The notes below the pieces were generated by a model. That model was not told the DNA's origin. It searched no databases and worked only from the letters and a program-made list of their open reading frames with translations. A DNA stretch of 64,000 nucleotides from Tellurirhabdus rosea (GTDB lineage Bacteria > Bacteroidota > Bacteroidia > Cytophagales > Spirosomataceae). The first letter of the stretch is position 1, and each line of letters opens with the position of its first letter. This document shows, piece by piece, positions 17,139 through 25,973 of this stretch. Where the stretch lies: NCBI RefSeq assembly GCF_026278345.1, contig NZ_CP111085.1:694001-758000 (forward strand). Reading direction: 5' to 3'. The position numbers and the translations under genes were made by a program.

Positions 17139-18182
17139 TCAAACCAGCACTTCTTTCTCCACCGGCTTCCGGTTTTTCCAGGCTTTGTATGTTCCTTTAA
17201 TCCACTGATTTGCCGGCTCTTCGATGTATTGATTCATGAACGTGGCGAGGGCGATCACTACCGCGAGGGCAATTAGCGAGGCTTCGATGCGGGAAAAATG
17301 ATACCGTTCGATCAGGGTCGGAATGATCACTTTCGTGGAGACAAACTGGTGAATCAGGTATAGTGAATACGAAATCCGGCCGAGGAACAGGGTAATTTTA
17401 TTCTTTATAAAACCGAGCCTGCCATAACAGAAAAGGTAAAAAACGGCGAAGTAAAAAGCGGTGATGGCCGCGTGCATGGCCTGATTCATGTGCTTGTAGC
17501 TATGCCCGCCCCGGTCGTGCAGCAGACAGGCAAACAGCAGGCAGCCCAGTAGCACGAGGTGGTCGTACCACCGCTGGCGCGCCCGCAGGTTGAAAAAGAC
17601 AATCCCGGCGAAAAACAGCGGGGCGTGGCTGAGGAACGAAATCCGTTTTGTGATGGCCGGGTAAGCTTCCGGAAAAAACGACAGCCCCGCCAGATGAAAC
17701 ACCAGCAGTAAGAGCAACGCTATCAGGCCGTTTCGGTAAATACTCTGGACGCTTCGGGTAAACAGCACCAGCAGCATCAGGGCGTAAAAAACCAGTTCTA
17801 CCCAGAGCGTCCAGTACGGCCCGTCGAGGTCCTGTTTGTCGAAAAGCCGCTGAAACATGGTCAGGTTCATCGGAATCATCGTGAACCGGAAACCGCCCCG
17901 GTCGAAGAAGTAGAACAGAACTCCAGTGAAGAGGACGGCAAACCAGTAGGCCGGGTACAGCCGGGCGAAGCGGGAGACGACAAAATCGCGCCAGTCGCGG
18001 GTCCGGTTCAGGGTCAGGAAAATAACGTAGCCGCTGATGATGAAGAACAGGTCAACGCCGGTGACGCCGTAAATCAGGGGCGTATGGCTGTATTCGGTCC
18101 TCATCACGTAGTGAAAACCCACGACCAGCAGGGCGGCAATTCCGCGCAGGGCATCCAGTTCCTCAATTCGTTTCAAACTCAT
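17139..18182 (-). CDS. Acyltransferase family 3 (OafA/YrhL-type) membrane protein
   Basis: 347-aa integral membrane O-acyltransferase, starting at MSLKRIEELDALRGIAALLV. The frame extends 18 codons further upstream, but that extension is basic and unlike the family. Key features are the N-terminal LDALRGIAALLVVGFHYVMR with the conserved Arg and His, LFFIISGYVIFLTL, RFARLYPAYWFAVL, WTLWVELVFYALM and about ten hydrophobic segments, ending YSLYLIHQFVSTK and a helix before the cytoplasmic tail. The family transfers acetyl or other acyl groups to surface polysaccharides or lipids. The substrate is not predictable here. A 33-bp stretch of its 5' region recurs at 18997-19029 as a fragment. Confidence 0.92.
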   Translation of the reverse strand: MSLKRIEELDALRGIAALLVVGFHYVMRTEYSHTPLIYGVTGVDLFFIISGYVIFLTLNRTRDWRDFVVSRFARLYPAYWFAVLFTGVLFYFFDRGGFRFTMIPMNLTMFQRLFDKQDLDGPYWTLWVELVFYALMLLVLFTRSVQSIYRNGLIALLLLLVFHLAGLSFFPEAYPAITKRISFLSHAPLFFAGIVFFNLRARQRWYDHLVLLGCLLFACLLHDRGGHSYKHMNQAMHAAITAFYFAVFYLFCYGRLGFIKNKITLFLGRISYSLYLIHQFVSTKVIIPTLIERYHFSRIEASLIALAVVIALATFMNQYIEEPANQWIKGTYKAWKNRKPVEKEVLV

Positions 18183-18432
18183 GACGCGTACGGTGGCGAC
18201 GGGCCGTTTTGCCCGCCTTCCGGCAGGAAAGTGCAAATACTACGCCAGCTTTGCCGCAGTTGCCGCCCGGTGCCGATTAACGTTAGGGATGAATTGAGTG
18301 ATTGAGCGATTTAGTGGTCCGCCGCAGCGCCGAGTCAGTGGATCGGCCGCTAAAACAGCTCATGTATGGCTATTCCTGTTCTTATTTTTACCTTAGGGGC
18401 TACATAATTCATCGTTTAAACTGGAATAATTT

Positions 18433-18978
18433 ATGAAAACGGATCGGTTTACTATCCTCCTGCTGCTGTTTATCTGTAGTCAGTTAGCCGCCAAAGCCCA
18501 ACGGGTCAATCCCTGGCTTGATTCGACTCAGGTTAACCATTCAAAAATTCCTCTCAGTGTTGCAAATGGGGTTATAGTTAGTCCAAACGAAGTGAACACT
18601 GACTTCATTCTGTCAGTGACCGTTATTCGGGATAAACAGACCAACGAGCGGTACGGAACTTTAGCGGAGAATGGCTGCATCTATCTCGAAGCAGACCAAC
18701 AGTTTGATGTGGTTACTCCCCATCTGTATTTGTCGAAAAAACGATTACCCGCATCGGTACGAACCGTGGTTTTCATGCTCAATGGGCATCTGGTTTCTGA
18801 TACGCTCCAAATCTCGAAAGGCTCCATCCGCAGAGTGGATGTACTGCTCGGTTCGAATCACGTTGGCGTGCCAGCAGATTCCGCGTGCCTAAGCATCTGG
18901 ACCTTGAGCGATGAAGAACGCGGAGTGCCTGGACCTAAAAATGAGCTGCGAATCCGGGGAGACCAAAAAGCCGAGTAA
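18433..18978 (+). CDS. Exported protein of unknown function
   Basis: 181-aa protein with a clear signal peptide (MKTDRFTILLLLFICSQLAAKAQ) and no recognised domain. The C-terminal half (LNGHLVSDTLQISKGSIRRVDVLL) loosely resembles the plug-domain pattern in which a short beta segment leads into an IxxVxVL strand of TonB receptors, but this is weak. Base composition is lower in GC than its neighbours, and the surrounding 18.2-19.05 kb contains fragmentary sequence, so the gene may be a recent or decaying resident. A possible -7 box TACCTTAG lies about 40 bp upstream. Confidence 0.6.
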   Translation: MKTDRFTILLLLFICSQLAAKAQRVNPWLDSTQVNHSKIPLSVANGVIVSPNEVNTDFILSVTVIRDKQTNERYGTLAENGCIYLEADQQFDVVTPHLYLSKKRLPASVRTVVFMLNGHLVSDTLQISKGSIRRVDVLLGSNHVGVPADSACLSIWTLSDEERGVPGPKNELRIRGDQKAE

Positions 18979-18996
18979 TGAACTCCAAACAGGGCA

Positions 18997-19029
18997 TGTG
19001 GCCGTATTCGGTCCTCATCACGTAGAGAA
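18997..19029 (-). pseudogene. Fragment of a duplicated acyltransferase gene
   Basis: 33 bp are 30/33 identical to 18083-18115 inside the acyltransferase gene, including an unbroken 22-bp match beginning GTATTCGGTCC. Read on the minus strand it encodes YVMRTEYGHMP, against YVMRTEYSHTP in the intact protein, so it preserves reading-frame meaning. It lies just after the stop of the exported unknown protein and has no open frame of its own. Confidence 0.6.
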
Positions 19030-19052
19030 GGAGTCCGGGCGGGCCCGGGCTT

Positions 19053-19505
19053 CTACTGCAGGAACTGCGGACTGTTTGGATGCAGGCAGGCCTGCCAGTA
19101 ATCCACAATCGATTTAAGCTGCTGCTCGACCTTTTTCATGTTGGAAGCCTTTTCAAAATACCCTTGTATGGGAAGTTCGTAGGCTTCTTTCACATCGTGC
19201 AGGTGCACGGGATGCGAAAAGAAAATAAACGGAATGGCTTTTTCCTTGAGTTCAGGGTCCAGCTCGATCTGGCGGCGCAGTTCCAGTCCGTCCATTTTTC
19301 GAAGCTTGACTTCGGTAATGATGAGAAAAGGACGCACCTGGGTTGTCTTCAGATAGTGCAAAGCATCGTCGCCCGAGTGGAACGTAAAGCATTCACGCTG
19401 AGGAAGCAGTTTCTGGAGAATCGTGGTGAAAAAATACTGGTCTTCCTCGTCGTCATCAATGATAATAATAGGGGCTGAACCGTCAGCATGAAATTTCTCG
19501 CTCAT
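19053..19505 (-). CDS. Stand-alone response-regulator receiver with Glu at the phospho-acceptor site
   Basis: 150-aa CheY-like receiver with no output domain. The acidic triad is IIIIDDDEED (Asp17-Asp19 region), the Ser/Thr switch position is FIFFSH and the conserved Lys is in GYFEKAS. The site that normally holds the phospho-accepting Asp reads FLIITEVKLRKMDG: Glu65 replaces Asp, as checked in the nucleotide sequence. Such receivers often behave as constitutively active or phosphorylation-independent modules. The family resembles the small Bacteroidota receivers that work with hybrid histidine kinases. A second stand-alone receiver with a normal Asp lies 350 bp away, divergent. Confidence 0.9.
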   Translation of the reverse strand: MSEKFHADGSAPIIIIDDDEEDQYFFTTILQKLLPQRECFTFHSGDDALHYLKTTQVRPFLIITEVKLRKMDGLELRRQIELDPELKEKAIPFIFFSHPVHLHDVKEAYELPIQGYFEKASNMKKVEQQLKSIVDYWQACLHPNSPQFLQ

Positions 19506-19858
19506 TCTTTATAATAAGTTGGCCCGTAAAACGAACAGACCCGATGGCCGGTCGCTATGCTTCAATAACCAGTTTTGAAGGAATGTTTCCGTATTTTTTA
19601 GCAGGTGGCTTAACAAATCAGGATTTTTGGTAACAACACCGGGCTCTCTGGACCCAGGATCCGTGTAAAACCCTGTTAACGAGGACCGTTAGACCCGCTG
19701 GTGGCCGAAAATAGAAGGCATTCGTTACCAGACCTTCAAGGAGCCATTCCCAAAGCCCCCTCAGACAGTTTATCTTAAAATCCGCTTAAAAATGATATAA
19801 AGCGTAAACTATATACAGGCTGGGTGGTCTCTATCCATTAGAAACAACGTACTGTGCA
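19506..19858. other. Intergenic region between two divergent receiver genes
   Basis: 353 bp with no supported gene, hairpin or repeat. It is AT-richer than its surroundings near 19760-19830, where the promoters of the flanking receivers must lie. I see no clear TAnnTTTG box. Confidence 0.5.
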
Positions 19859-20281
19859 GTGAGAAAAAGCCGAGTGTTTTTAGTGGACGATGATCCGGGT
19901 TTTGTAAGTGCCATCTCAAGAGCCTTCAGTAAAGAAAGTCCTCATGTTATGTTAACGACCTTTGCCACCGGTGAAGAACTGATCAAGGCCCTGACCAAAT
20001 TACCCGCCTATCAATATCCTAATCTGATCATTACCGATTTGAATCTGCCGGGTCTTAACGGCATCGAACTGGCCCAGCAGGTGCGCAATAACTCCCGGTT
20101 GAAAATGCTGCCGATCATCCTTCTGACGGCCAGCGACAGACAGGGCGACGTTTACAAAGCGTATCATAACGGAATCAACGCCTTTATCCACAAGCCGCCA
20201 ACTTACCCGGAATTGAAGATGCTGGTCAAAAACCTCAGTCTGTACTGGATGCAGATCGGCCAGTTGCCCTATCACTTCTAG
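19859..20281 (+). CDS. Stand-alone response-regulator receiver
   Basis: 140-aa CheY-like receiver: RVFLVDDDPGFVSAI at the N-terminus with the acidic pair Asp10-Asp11, phospho-acceptor Asp60 in NLIITDLNLPGLNG, switch Thr in IILLTAS and Lys in AFIHKPP. The start is GTG at 19859; no upstream ATG is in frame, and the next Met lies inside the domain. No DNA-binding or enzymatic output domain, so it probably acts by protein contact or in a phosphorelay. Followed by two intrinsic terminators. Confidence 0.9.
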   Translation: MRKSRVFLVDDDPGFVSAISRAFSKESPHVMLTTFATGEELIKALTKLPAYQYPNLIITDLNLPGLNGIELAQQVRNNSRLKMLPIILLTASDRQGDVYKAYHNGINAFIHKPPTYPELKMLVKNLSLYWMQIGQLPYHF

Positions 20282-20363
20282 AAAATGCCGCCTGGATAGA
20301 GAACCGCCGCCAACCGCTCAGCTTTCACTCATCGGACAAGCGCCTGCTTTACCAGCCCAACAG

Positions 20364-20387
20364 CCTCCGGAGCCGGAGGTTTTTTTG
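20364..20387 (+). terminator. Intrinsic terminator after the receiver gene
   Basis: CCTCCGG / CCGGAGG stem (20364-20379) followed directly by a T7 run. It lies about 85 bp downstream of the receiver stop. Confidence 0.85.
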
Positions 20388-20422
20388 TGCCGTACGCGGC
20401 CAAAGCCGTCCTCCCAAAACAC

Positions 20423-20456
20423 AAAGCCCGCTCAGACGCACAGGAGCGGGCTTTTC
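20423..20456. terminator. Second intrinsic terminator hairpin
   Basis: 11-bp stem AAAGCCCGCTC (20423-20433) / GAGCGGGCTTT (20444-20454) with a 10-nt loop and T-rich flank. It insulates the GLPGLI operon from the receiver gene. Confidence 0.8.
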
Positions 20457-20543
20457 ACTTTAACACTACTTAACAAAGTGTAACAGTATCTTACAAAATA
20501 CCGGCCCATCTTTGCTCCGTACTTAGAAATAACCCCTACTTCC

Positions 20544-21362
20544 ATGAAAACCCGATTCAAATCCCTGCTCCTGCTGGCGGGGGTAACAACAAAGCTAATG
20601 GCGCAGACAACCGGACAGATCACCTACGAAGCCATGCAGAAGGTCGATATGTCGCAGATGCGGGTCGTCATTAACGGACAGGCCGTGCAGCCCGGTAGCC
20701 CGGATTTTCCGGCCGACATCCCCGACGTCCGGACGTTTGAAACCAAACTACTCTTTGCCGGAAACCTCGGCAAAGAAGTGCGGGAAGGCGGCGGCATGAT
20801 GATCCGGACGTTCGTCGGCGGCCCGGGAGGACCCGGTGGTCCGGGAGGTCCCGGCGGCAGAGGTCCCCGGCAAAACACCAACATTCAGCGGCCGTTTGAG
20901 GAACAGACGTTTCTGGACCTCAGCAACCGGAAATACCTGACCGAGTTATCCGTCAAAAAAGAGGCCGAAACCAAAGTGTACCGCGCCGAACAGCCATTCC
21001 TGAAAACGCCCGAAGGCTGGACCGAATCGGGGCAGACTAAAAAAATCGCCGGGTACGTCTGCAAAAAAGCGACCGTGCCGCACCGGGGCGAAACCTACAC
21101 CGTCTGGTACACGACCGAACTGCCGTTCAGCTACTCCCCCATCCGCGCCCTCATTCCTCCGCAGGGCGTCGTGCTGGCGGTCGAAGGCGGCCGGGAAGCC
21201 TTCAAAGCCACTAAAGTAGACCTGAAAGCGGCCGTTTCGGAGAAAGACATTCAGCCGAGCGCCGGTGCCGAAACCGTTTCCAGCGAGCAGCTGAACGAAC
21301 TGCGGCAGAAAGCCATGGCCGATTTCCGGTCGCGGATGATGGAACAAATGGAACGGAACTAA
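20544..21362 (+). CDS. GLPGLI-family exported protein with GPGG-rich insert
   Basis: 272-aa exported protein of the GLPGLI family, known only from Bacteroidota and commonly encoded beside a large outer-membrane beta-barrel protein, as here. Signal peptide 1-20 (KLMAQ). Family core segments are ITYEAMQKVDM, EQTFLDLSNRKYLTEL, WTESGQTKKIAGYVCKKAT, YTVWYTTELPFSYSP and the eponymous motif region, here RALIPPQGVVLAV. An insert around residues 91-104 is a run of Gly-Gly-Pro repeats. The TonB-type receptor gene starts 3 bp after its stop, so they form one operon. Family function is unknown; metal or peptide handling has been suggested for such pairs. Confidence 0.9.
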   Translation: MKTRFKSLLLLAGVTTKLMAQTTGQITYEAMQKVDMSQMRVVINGQAVQPGSPDFPADIPDVRTFETKLLFAGNLGKEVREGGGMMIRTFVGGPGGPGGPGGPGGRGPRQNTNIQRPFEEQTFLDLSNRKYLTELSVKKEAETKVYRAEQPFLKTPEGWTESGQTKKIAGYVCKKATVPHRGETYTVWYTTELPFSYSPIRALIPPQGVVLAVEGGREAFKATKVDLKAAVSEKDIQPSAGAETVSSEQLNELRQKAMADFRSRMMEQMERN

Positions 21363-21365
21363 CCC

Positions 21366-24182
21366 ATGCGTCAGCTTTTATTCGGGCTGCTCCTGCTCTG
21401 GACGCTCCCGCTGGCCGCGCAGAAAACGGGCCAGCGCGGGCAGGTGACGGGCATGTTGCTGGATTCGGCCTCCGGTAAACCCCTGCGCGAAGCGACCGTT
21501 TCGCTGCTATCCGGCCGCGATTCGTCCTACCTCTCACTTCACCTGACCGACGGCGACGGGCGGTTTCAGATCCGCAACCTCGGCGAGGGATCGTACCGGC
21601 TCCTGATTACGTACGTGGGTTTTCAGAACATCTCCCGCCGGTTCAACATCTCGGCGGACAAACTGACGGTTGATTTTGAAAAACTACTCCTGCAGCCGCA
21701 GGCCCAGACGCTGAACGAGGTGAACATCGTGCAGGAACGCGCGCCGATTACGGTCAAAGAGGACACGCTGGAATTCAACGCCGGGTCGTTCAAGACGAAA
21801 CCGAACGCGGCGGTGGAAGACCTGCTGAAAAAACTGCCGGGCATGGAAGTGGCCCGCGACGGCACCATCCGGGCGCAGGGCCAGCAGGTAAACCGGGTGC
21901 TCGTGGACGGAAAGCCGTTTTTCGGCGACGACCCGAAGATGGCCACCCGCAACCTCCCCGCCGACATTGTGGACAAGGTGCAGTTGTACGACCAGCAATC
22001 GGACCAGGCCGCGTTTTCGGGCATGGACGACGGCAACCGCGAAAAGACCATCAACATCACGACCAAACGGGACAAGCGGAAAGGCTATTTTGGCCGGAAC
22101 AGCCTCGGGGCCGGGGTCGATGAGGACGGCAACGACCCGCGTTACGCGGGCAACATCAGCCTGAACCGCTTCAACAACGGACGGCAGATTTCGCTCATCG
22201 GACAGGGCAACAACATCAACCAGCAGAATTTCTCGCCCGATGGCGGCGGCATGGGGTTCGGCTCGGGCGGGATGGGCTTTGGCAACGGCGGCACGGGCGG
22301 AGGCGGCATGGTCATAGTAGACCAGGGCGGGCGCGCAGGCGGCTCGCAGGGCAACAACAGCCAGCCCAGTAACATCGTCGAAACACTAGGCGGCGGACTC
22401 AACTACCGGGATGGCATCGGCAAGCGGGCCGAAATCGCGACGAGCTACTTCGCCAACCGCACGACTACGACCACCGAGCAGCAGAGCCGCCGCGAGAACA
22501 TCGTCCCGGCGGGCAGCGCGGAAGGACGGGCGTTCATCAACGACCAGTCGCTCTACAACCGGGCGCAGGCCACCAATCACCGGCTCAACCTCCGCCTCGA
22601 CTGGAAGCTGGACTCGCTGACCTCTCTCCGCTTCACGCCCAACCTGTCGTGGAACGGCACCGGCATCCGCAGCCTGACCGATCAGCGGATCAGCACCCCG
22701 ACGGGCCAGCCGCTGAGCAGCAACGAGACCCGTTACCACTCCGACGGCAACGGCATGAACGGGTTCAGCAACCTCCTCCTGATGCGGAAATTCCGCAGAG
22801 AAGGCCGCACGTTCTCCGTCAATCTGACGACGGCTCTGAGCAACCAGAGCACGCTGGGCCTCAACCAGGCCACCAACCGCACGTACGGGCCGGACACCGG
22901 TATTCCGCGCAGTACGCTGCTGAACCAGCAGATCGATCAGGACAATTATTTCATGAACAACAACCTGACGCTGTCCTACACGGAGCCGCTGTCGATGAGC
23001 AAAAAACTGGAATTCCGCTATGGCTATTCCGGAAACCGGAGCCGGTCGGCGCGGGAAGTCAATGATTTTGACGAAACAACCGGCCTGTACGACGACTACA
23101 ATCTGCCGCTGAGCAACCGGTTTTCGAGCCAGTTTACGACGCACCGGCTGGGCATGACGCTGCAGACGCGGCGGCTTCGGTACACTTACGGCCTCGGGTT
23201 CGACGTACAGCAGGCACAACTGCGGGCCGACAACCGGAGCGTGGACACGGTGCTGAACCGGCCGTTCACCAATCTGCTGCCCACGGCCATGTTCACCTAC
23301 AACTGGACGCGTAACCGGACGCTCCGGCTCAATTACCGAACGCGGATTAACGCTCCGTCCGTCAGTCAGCTGCAACCCGTGGCTGACAATACAAACCCGC
23401 TGAACATCCGCCTGGGGAATCCGGGCCTGCGTCCGGAGTTTTACAACACGGTGACGATGAGCTACAACGCGTTCAGCACGACCAACAACCGGAGCATTTT
23501 CGGCTTTCTGAACCTGAATCAGGTAGCCAACCGGATCGCCAGCGCGACGACCTTTAGCCAGACCGGGGCGCAGACGACCCAGCCGGTCAACACGGACGGG
23601 TACTACAGCCTGAACGGGTTTCTGTCGCTGGGTCGCCGCGTCAGTCCGTGGAAGCTGAACGTCAGCCTGAACACCAACGCGGCGCTGACGAGGGGTGTCA
23701 GCTTTGTCAACCGGCAGCAGAACGTTTCCTGGAACCGGACGATCGGGCAGGGCGTCAGTCTCGCTTCCAACTTCAACGGAAAGATTGACTTCAGCGTCGC
23801 CGGAAACCTGAGTTACCAGACGGCGGACTTCTCGCTGCAGGCTTCGCAGAACACGGAGTTTTTCACTAAATCGCTGGACATCGACGTATTTTACCAGTTA
23901 CCCGGCGGTTTTACGCTGACGACCGATCTGCTGTATCTGAACAACACGGGCCGTTCGGCGGGCTTCAATCAGAATTACGCCCTGCTGAACGCCGCGCTCT
24001 CGAAGCAGTTTTTCCGGAACAAAAACGGCGAACTCCGGCTTCAGGCATTCGACCTGCTGAACCAGAACCGGAGCATCCAGCGAAACGTCACGGAAACGTA
24101 CGTGGAAGACGTGCAGAGCCGGGTTTTGCGCCGGTATTTCCTGCTCAGTTTTGTGTATAATCTCCGGAAATTCGGTGTTTAA
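21366..24182 (+). CDS. Large outer-membrane beta-barrel protein (TonB-receptor-like), partner of GLPGLI protein
   Basis: 938-aa outer-membrane protein. A signal peptide ends at PLAAQ (about 18), a carboxypeptidase-regulatory-like domain occupies about 25-115, and a plug-like domain includes VEDLLKKLPGMEVARDGTIR and VNRVLVDGKPFFGDDPKMA. A Gly-rich region follows (about 293-325, GGGMGFGSGGMGFGNGG type), then a long barrel ending RYFLLSFVYNLRKFGV. It belongs to the Bacteroidota outer-membrane beta-barrel family lacking the SusC VVVGYG motif. Gly-rich stretches occur both here and in the co-transcribed GLPGLI protein. Substrate unknown. Confidence 0.9.
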   Translation: MRQLLFGLLLLWTLPLAAQKTGQRGQVTGMLLDSASGKPLREATVSLLSGRDSSYLSLHLTDGDGRFQIRNLGEGSYRLLITYVGFQNISRRFNISADKLTVDFEKLLLQPQAQTLNEVNIVQERAPITVKEDTLEFNAGSFKTKPNAAVEDLLKKLPGMEVARDGTIRAQGQQVNRVLVDGKPFFGDDPKMATRNLPADIVDKVQLYDQQSDQAAFSGMDDGNREKTINITTKRDKRKGYFGRNSLGAGVDEDGNDPRYAGNISLNRFNNGRQISLIGQGNNINQQNFSPDGGGMGFGSGGMGFGNGGTGGGGMVIVDQGGRAGGSQGNNSQPSNIVETLGGGLNYRDGIGKRAEIATSYFANRTTTTTEQQSRRENIVPAGSAEGRAFINDQSLYNRAQATNHRLNLRLDWKLDSLTSLRFTPNLSWNGTGIRSLTDQRISTPTGQPLSSNETRYHSDGNGMNGFSNLLLMRKFRREGRTFSVNLTTALSNQSTLGLNQATNRTYGPDTGIPRSTLLNQQIDQDNYFMNNNLTLSYTEPLSMSKKLEFRYGYSGNRSRSAREVNDFDETTGLYDDYNLPLSNRFSSQFTTHRLGMTLQTRRLRYTYGLGFDVQQAQLRADNRSVDTVLNRPFTNLLPTAMFTYNWTRNRTLRLNYRTRINAPSVSQLQPVADNTNPLNIRLGNPGLRPEFYNTVTMSYNAFSTTNNRSIFGFLNLNQVANRIASATTFSQTGAQTTQPVNTDGYYSLNGFLSLGRRVSPWKLNVSLNTNAALTRGVSFVNRQQNVSWNRTIGQGVSLASNFNGKIDFSVAGNLSYQTADFSLQASQNTEFFTKSLDIDVFYQLPGGFTLTTDLLYLNNTGRSAGFNQNYALLNAALSKQFFRNKNGELRLQAFDLLNQNRSIQRNVTETYVEDVQSRVLRRYFLLSFVYNLRKFGV

Positions 24183-24183
24183 A

Positions 24184-24290
24184 CCCGTCCTGGCAGCGGT
24201 CGCAGGCTCTGTCAGGGTTTACCGTTTTCCTCCAGAGACAATCCTTTTTATGAAAAACCCTGGCAGGGTCTGCGACCGCTGCCAGGGTTC
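24184..24290. terminator. Stem-loop with 17-bp perfect GC-rich arm between convergent genes
   Basis: CCTGGCAGCGGTCGCAG (24189-24205) is exactly complementary to 24270-24286. The adjacent segments (CTCTGTCAGGGTTT and AAACCCTGGCAGGGT) extend the pairing imperfectly. The element lies immediately after the beta-barrel stop codon and before the convergent SulP gene, so it could terminate both. The word CCTGGCAGGGT recurs within the element, as in the other word-built hairpins here. Confidence 0.75.
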
Positions 24291-24307
24291 TCTTCCACTC
24301 CAGCCAA

Positions 24308-25939
24308 TTATGCCTGGGCGCGCTGCGGTTCCAGGTCTTTTTTGCGGCGCGCCGCCAGCGGGTGGGCCGACAGCGGGCGGTGCTTCTTGATGTTGATGAC
24401 GCCGAACTCGCCGCCGCTGCGCTTGTAGTCCATTTCGTAGTTATGGAGATTATCCATCACCGTATGGTCCACGTAACGGGCATGCTCCAGATCAACGGTC
24501 ACTTTCTTCCCAACCGGAATCGCGTCCAGCTGCTTTTTGATCGCCAGATAATTCGTGAAAACCGCCGCGCCGCGCACGGTGAGACGGTACTGATCGCCTT
24601 TATTCTCCAGCTGCATGTCCGGACGGAACATGTATTTAGCCGGCAGGCCGAGGGCCAGTTCAATCAGCAGTTTCACCAGAATACCCGCCGCAATACCGAT
24701 CAGGAGGTCCGTGGCCAGTGTCACAAGAATGGTTGCCACAAAAACGATCAACTGCTCTTTGCCAATGTGGTACATGTGCCGGAACTCCTTCGGGTTCGCC
24801 AGGCGATAGCCGACCGAAATCAGCATGGCCGCCAGCGCCGCCACGGGCACCAGTTTGATCACCGGCACCAGCAGCACTACAAACAGCAGCAGAAAAAGGC
24901 CGTGGAAGAAGTTGGCCCAGCGGGTCCGCCCACCGTTGGTCAGGTTGGCCGACGAACGGGCAACCTCCGAAATCATCGGCAGGCCGCCCAGCAGCCCCGA
25001 CACCACGTTCCCGATGCCCACCGCCGTGAGGTCTTTGCTCAGGTTCGACTTCCGTTTTTCGGGGTCGAGCAGGTCGATGGCTTTTCCCGTCAGCAGCGAT
25101 TCCAGCGAACCGATCAGGGTAAACATAGCCAGGTATTTCAGGAAAATCGGCAGCAGATCGCCGCTGACTCCGTCGAAAACGGCATTCAGGTTCAGCCGGA
25201 ACTCGCCCGGATTGACCAGCGGCTTGATCTTGTCGTAATCATGGATTTCGGTCAGGTGCAGGCCCAGACCCATCAGAATCGAAACGACCAGCACCACCAG
25301 CGCGGGCGGAATCTTCTTCACCGTCTTATTTTTGATCGTCGGCATGCCGAACAGAATGACCAGGCTCACGAACCCGATCAGGGCCACGTGCCATTCCATG
25401 TGCAACAGGCTGTGCGGCACCATTTCCATCAGTTCCAGCGGCTCCTTGCCTTTCAGCTCCGACGGGGCAATGCCCACGGCCAGGTGCAGCTGCTTGGACA
25501 TGATGATCAGCCCAATGGCGGCCAGCATGCCGTGGACGGCCGCCAGCGGGAAGAAGTCGGCCAGTTTAGCCACTTTCAGCAGTCCCAGCCCGATTTGCAG
25601 CACTCCGGCGACCACAATAACGCCCAGGGTCAGCTTCCAGCCCAGATCCATGTTGCCCCTGCCAAGCTCGTCCACGGCCCCGGCCACAATCACGATCAGC
25701 CCCGCCGCCGGACCTTTGATGGTCGGCTCGGAACCGGCAAAAAAGGCCACGACGACCCCGCCGACGATGGCCGTCAGCACTCCCATAATGGGCGGGAAAT
25801 TACTGGCCCCGGCAATACCCAGACAAAGCGGGAGCGCGATCAGCGAAACGAGAAAACCCGACAGTAATTCCGTTGGCCAGTTTTGTTTCAGACCCGCCAG
25901 CCCGGTTGCGGGCGCTGACGGTTTGGTTTGTGTTGTCAT
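24308..25939 (-). CDS. SulP-family anion transporter (probable bicarbonate permease)
   Basis: 543-aa SLC26/SulP inner-membrane transporter. Some ten to twelve hydrophobic segments start with PTELLSGFLVSLIALPLCLG, followed by PIMGVLTAIVGGVV, the SEPTIKGPAAGLIVIV motif and LPMISEVARSSANLTNGGRT. A C-terminal STAS domain (about 440-525) contains VTVDLEHARYVDHTVMDNL. Sulfate and bicarbonate permeases both belong to this family. Its place as last gene of the dabA-dabB operon (34 bp after dabB) argues for bicarbonate. The start is ATG at 25939. Confidence 0.92.
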   Translation of the reverse strand: MTTQTKPSAPATGLAGLKQNWPTELLSGFLVSLIALPLCLGIAGASNFPPIMGVLTAIVGGVVVAFFAGSEPTIKGPAAGLIVIVAGAVDELGRGNMDLGWKLTLGVIVVAGVLQIGLGLLKVAKLADFFPLAAVHGMLAAIGLIIMSKQLHLAVGIAPSELKGKEPLELMEMVPHSLLHMEWHVALIGFVSLVILFGMPTIKNKTVKKIPPALVVLVVSILMGLGLHLTEIHDYDKIKPLVNPGEFRLNLNAVFDGVSGDLLPIFLKYLAMFTLIGSLESLLTGKAIDLLDPEKRKSNLSKDLTAVGIGNVVSGLLGGLPMISEVARSSANLTNGGRTRWANFFHGLFLLLFVVLLVPVIKLVPVAALAAMLISVGYRLANPKEFRHMYHIGKEQLIVFVATILVTLATDLLIGIAAGILVKLLIELALGLPAKYMFRPDMQLENKGDQYRLTVRGAAVFTNYLAIKKQLDAIPVGKKVTVDLEHARYVDHTVMDNLHNYEMDYKRSGGEFGVINIKKHRPLSAHPLAARRKKDLEPQRAQA

Positions 25940-25973
25940 AAACTTTACAAAAAGTTGGGTGAGAGATGAAGAT

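Noticed and set aside
18911-19117. 68-codon plus-strand frame after the exported unknown protein
   Set aside because: Overlaps the 3' end of that gene and the antisense of the acyltransferase fragment; no coding support.
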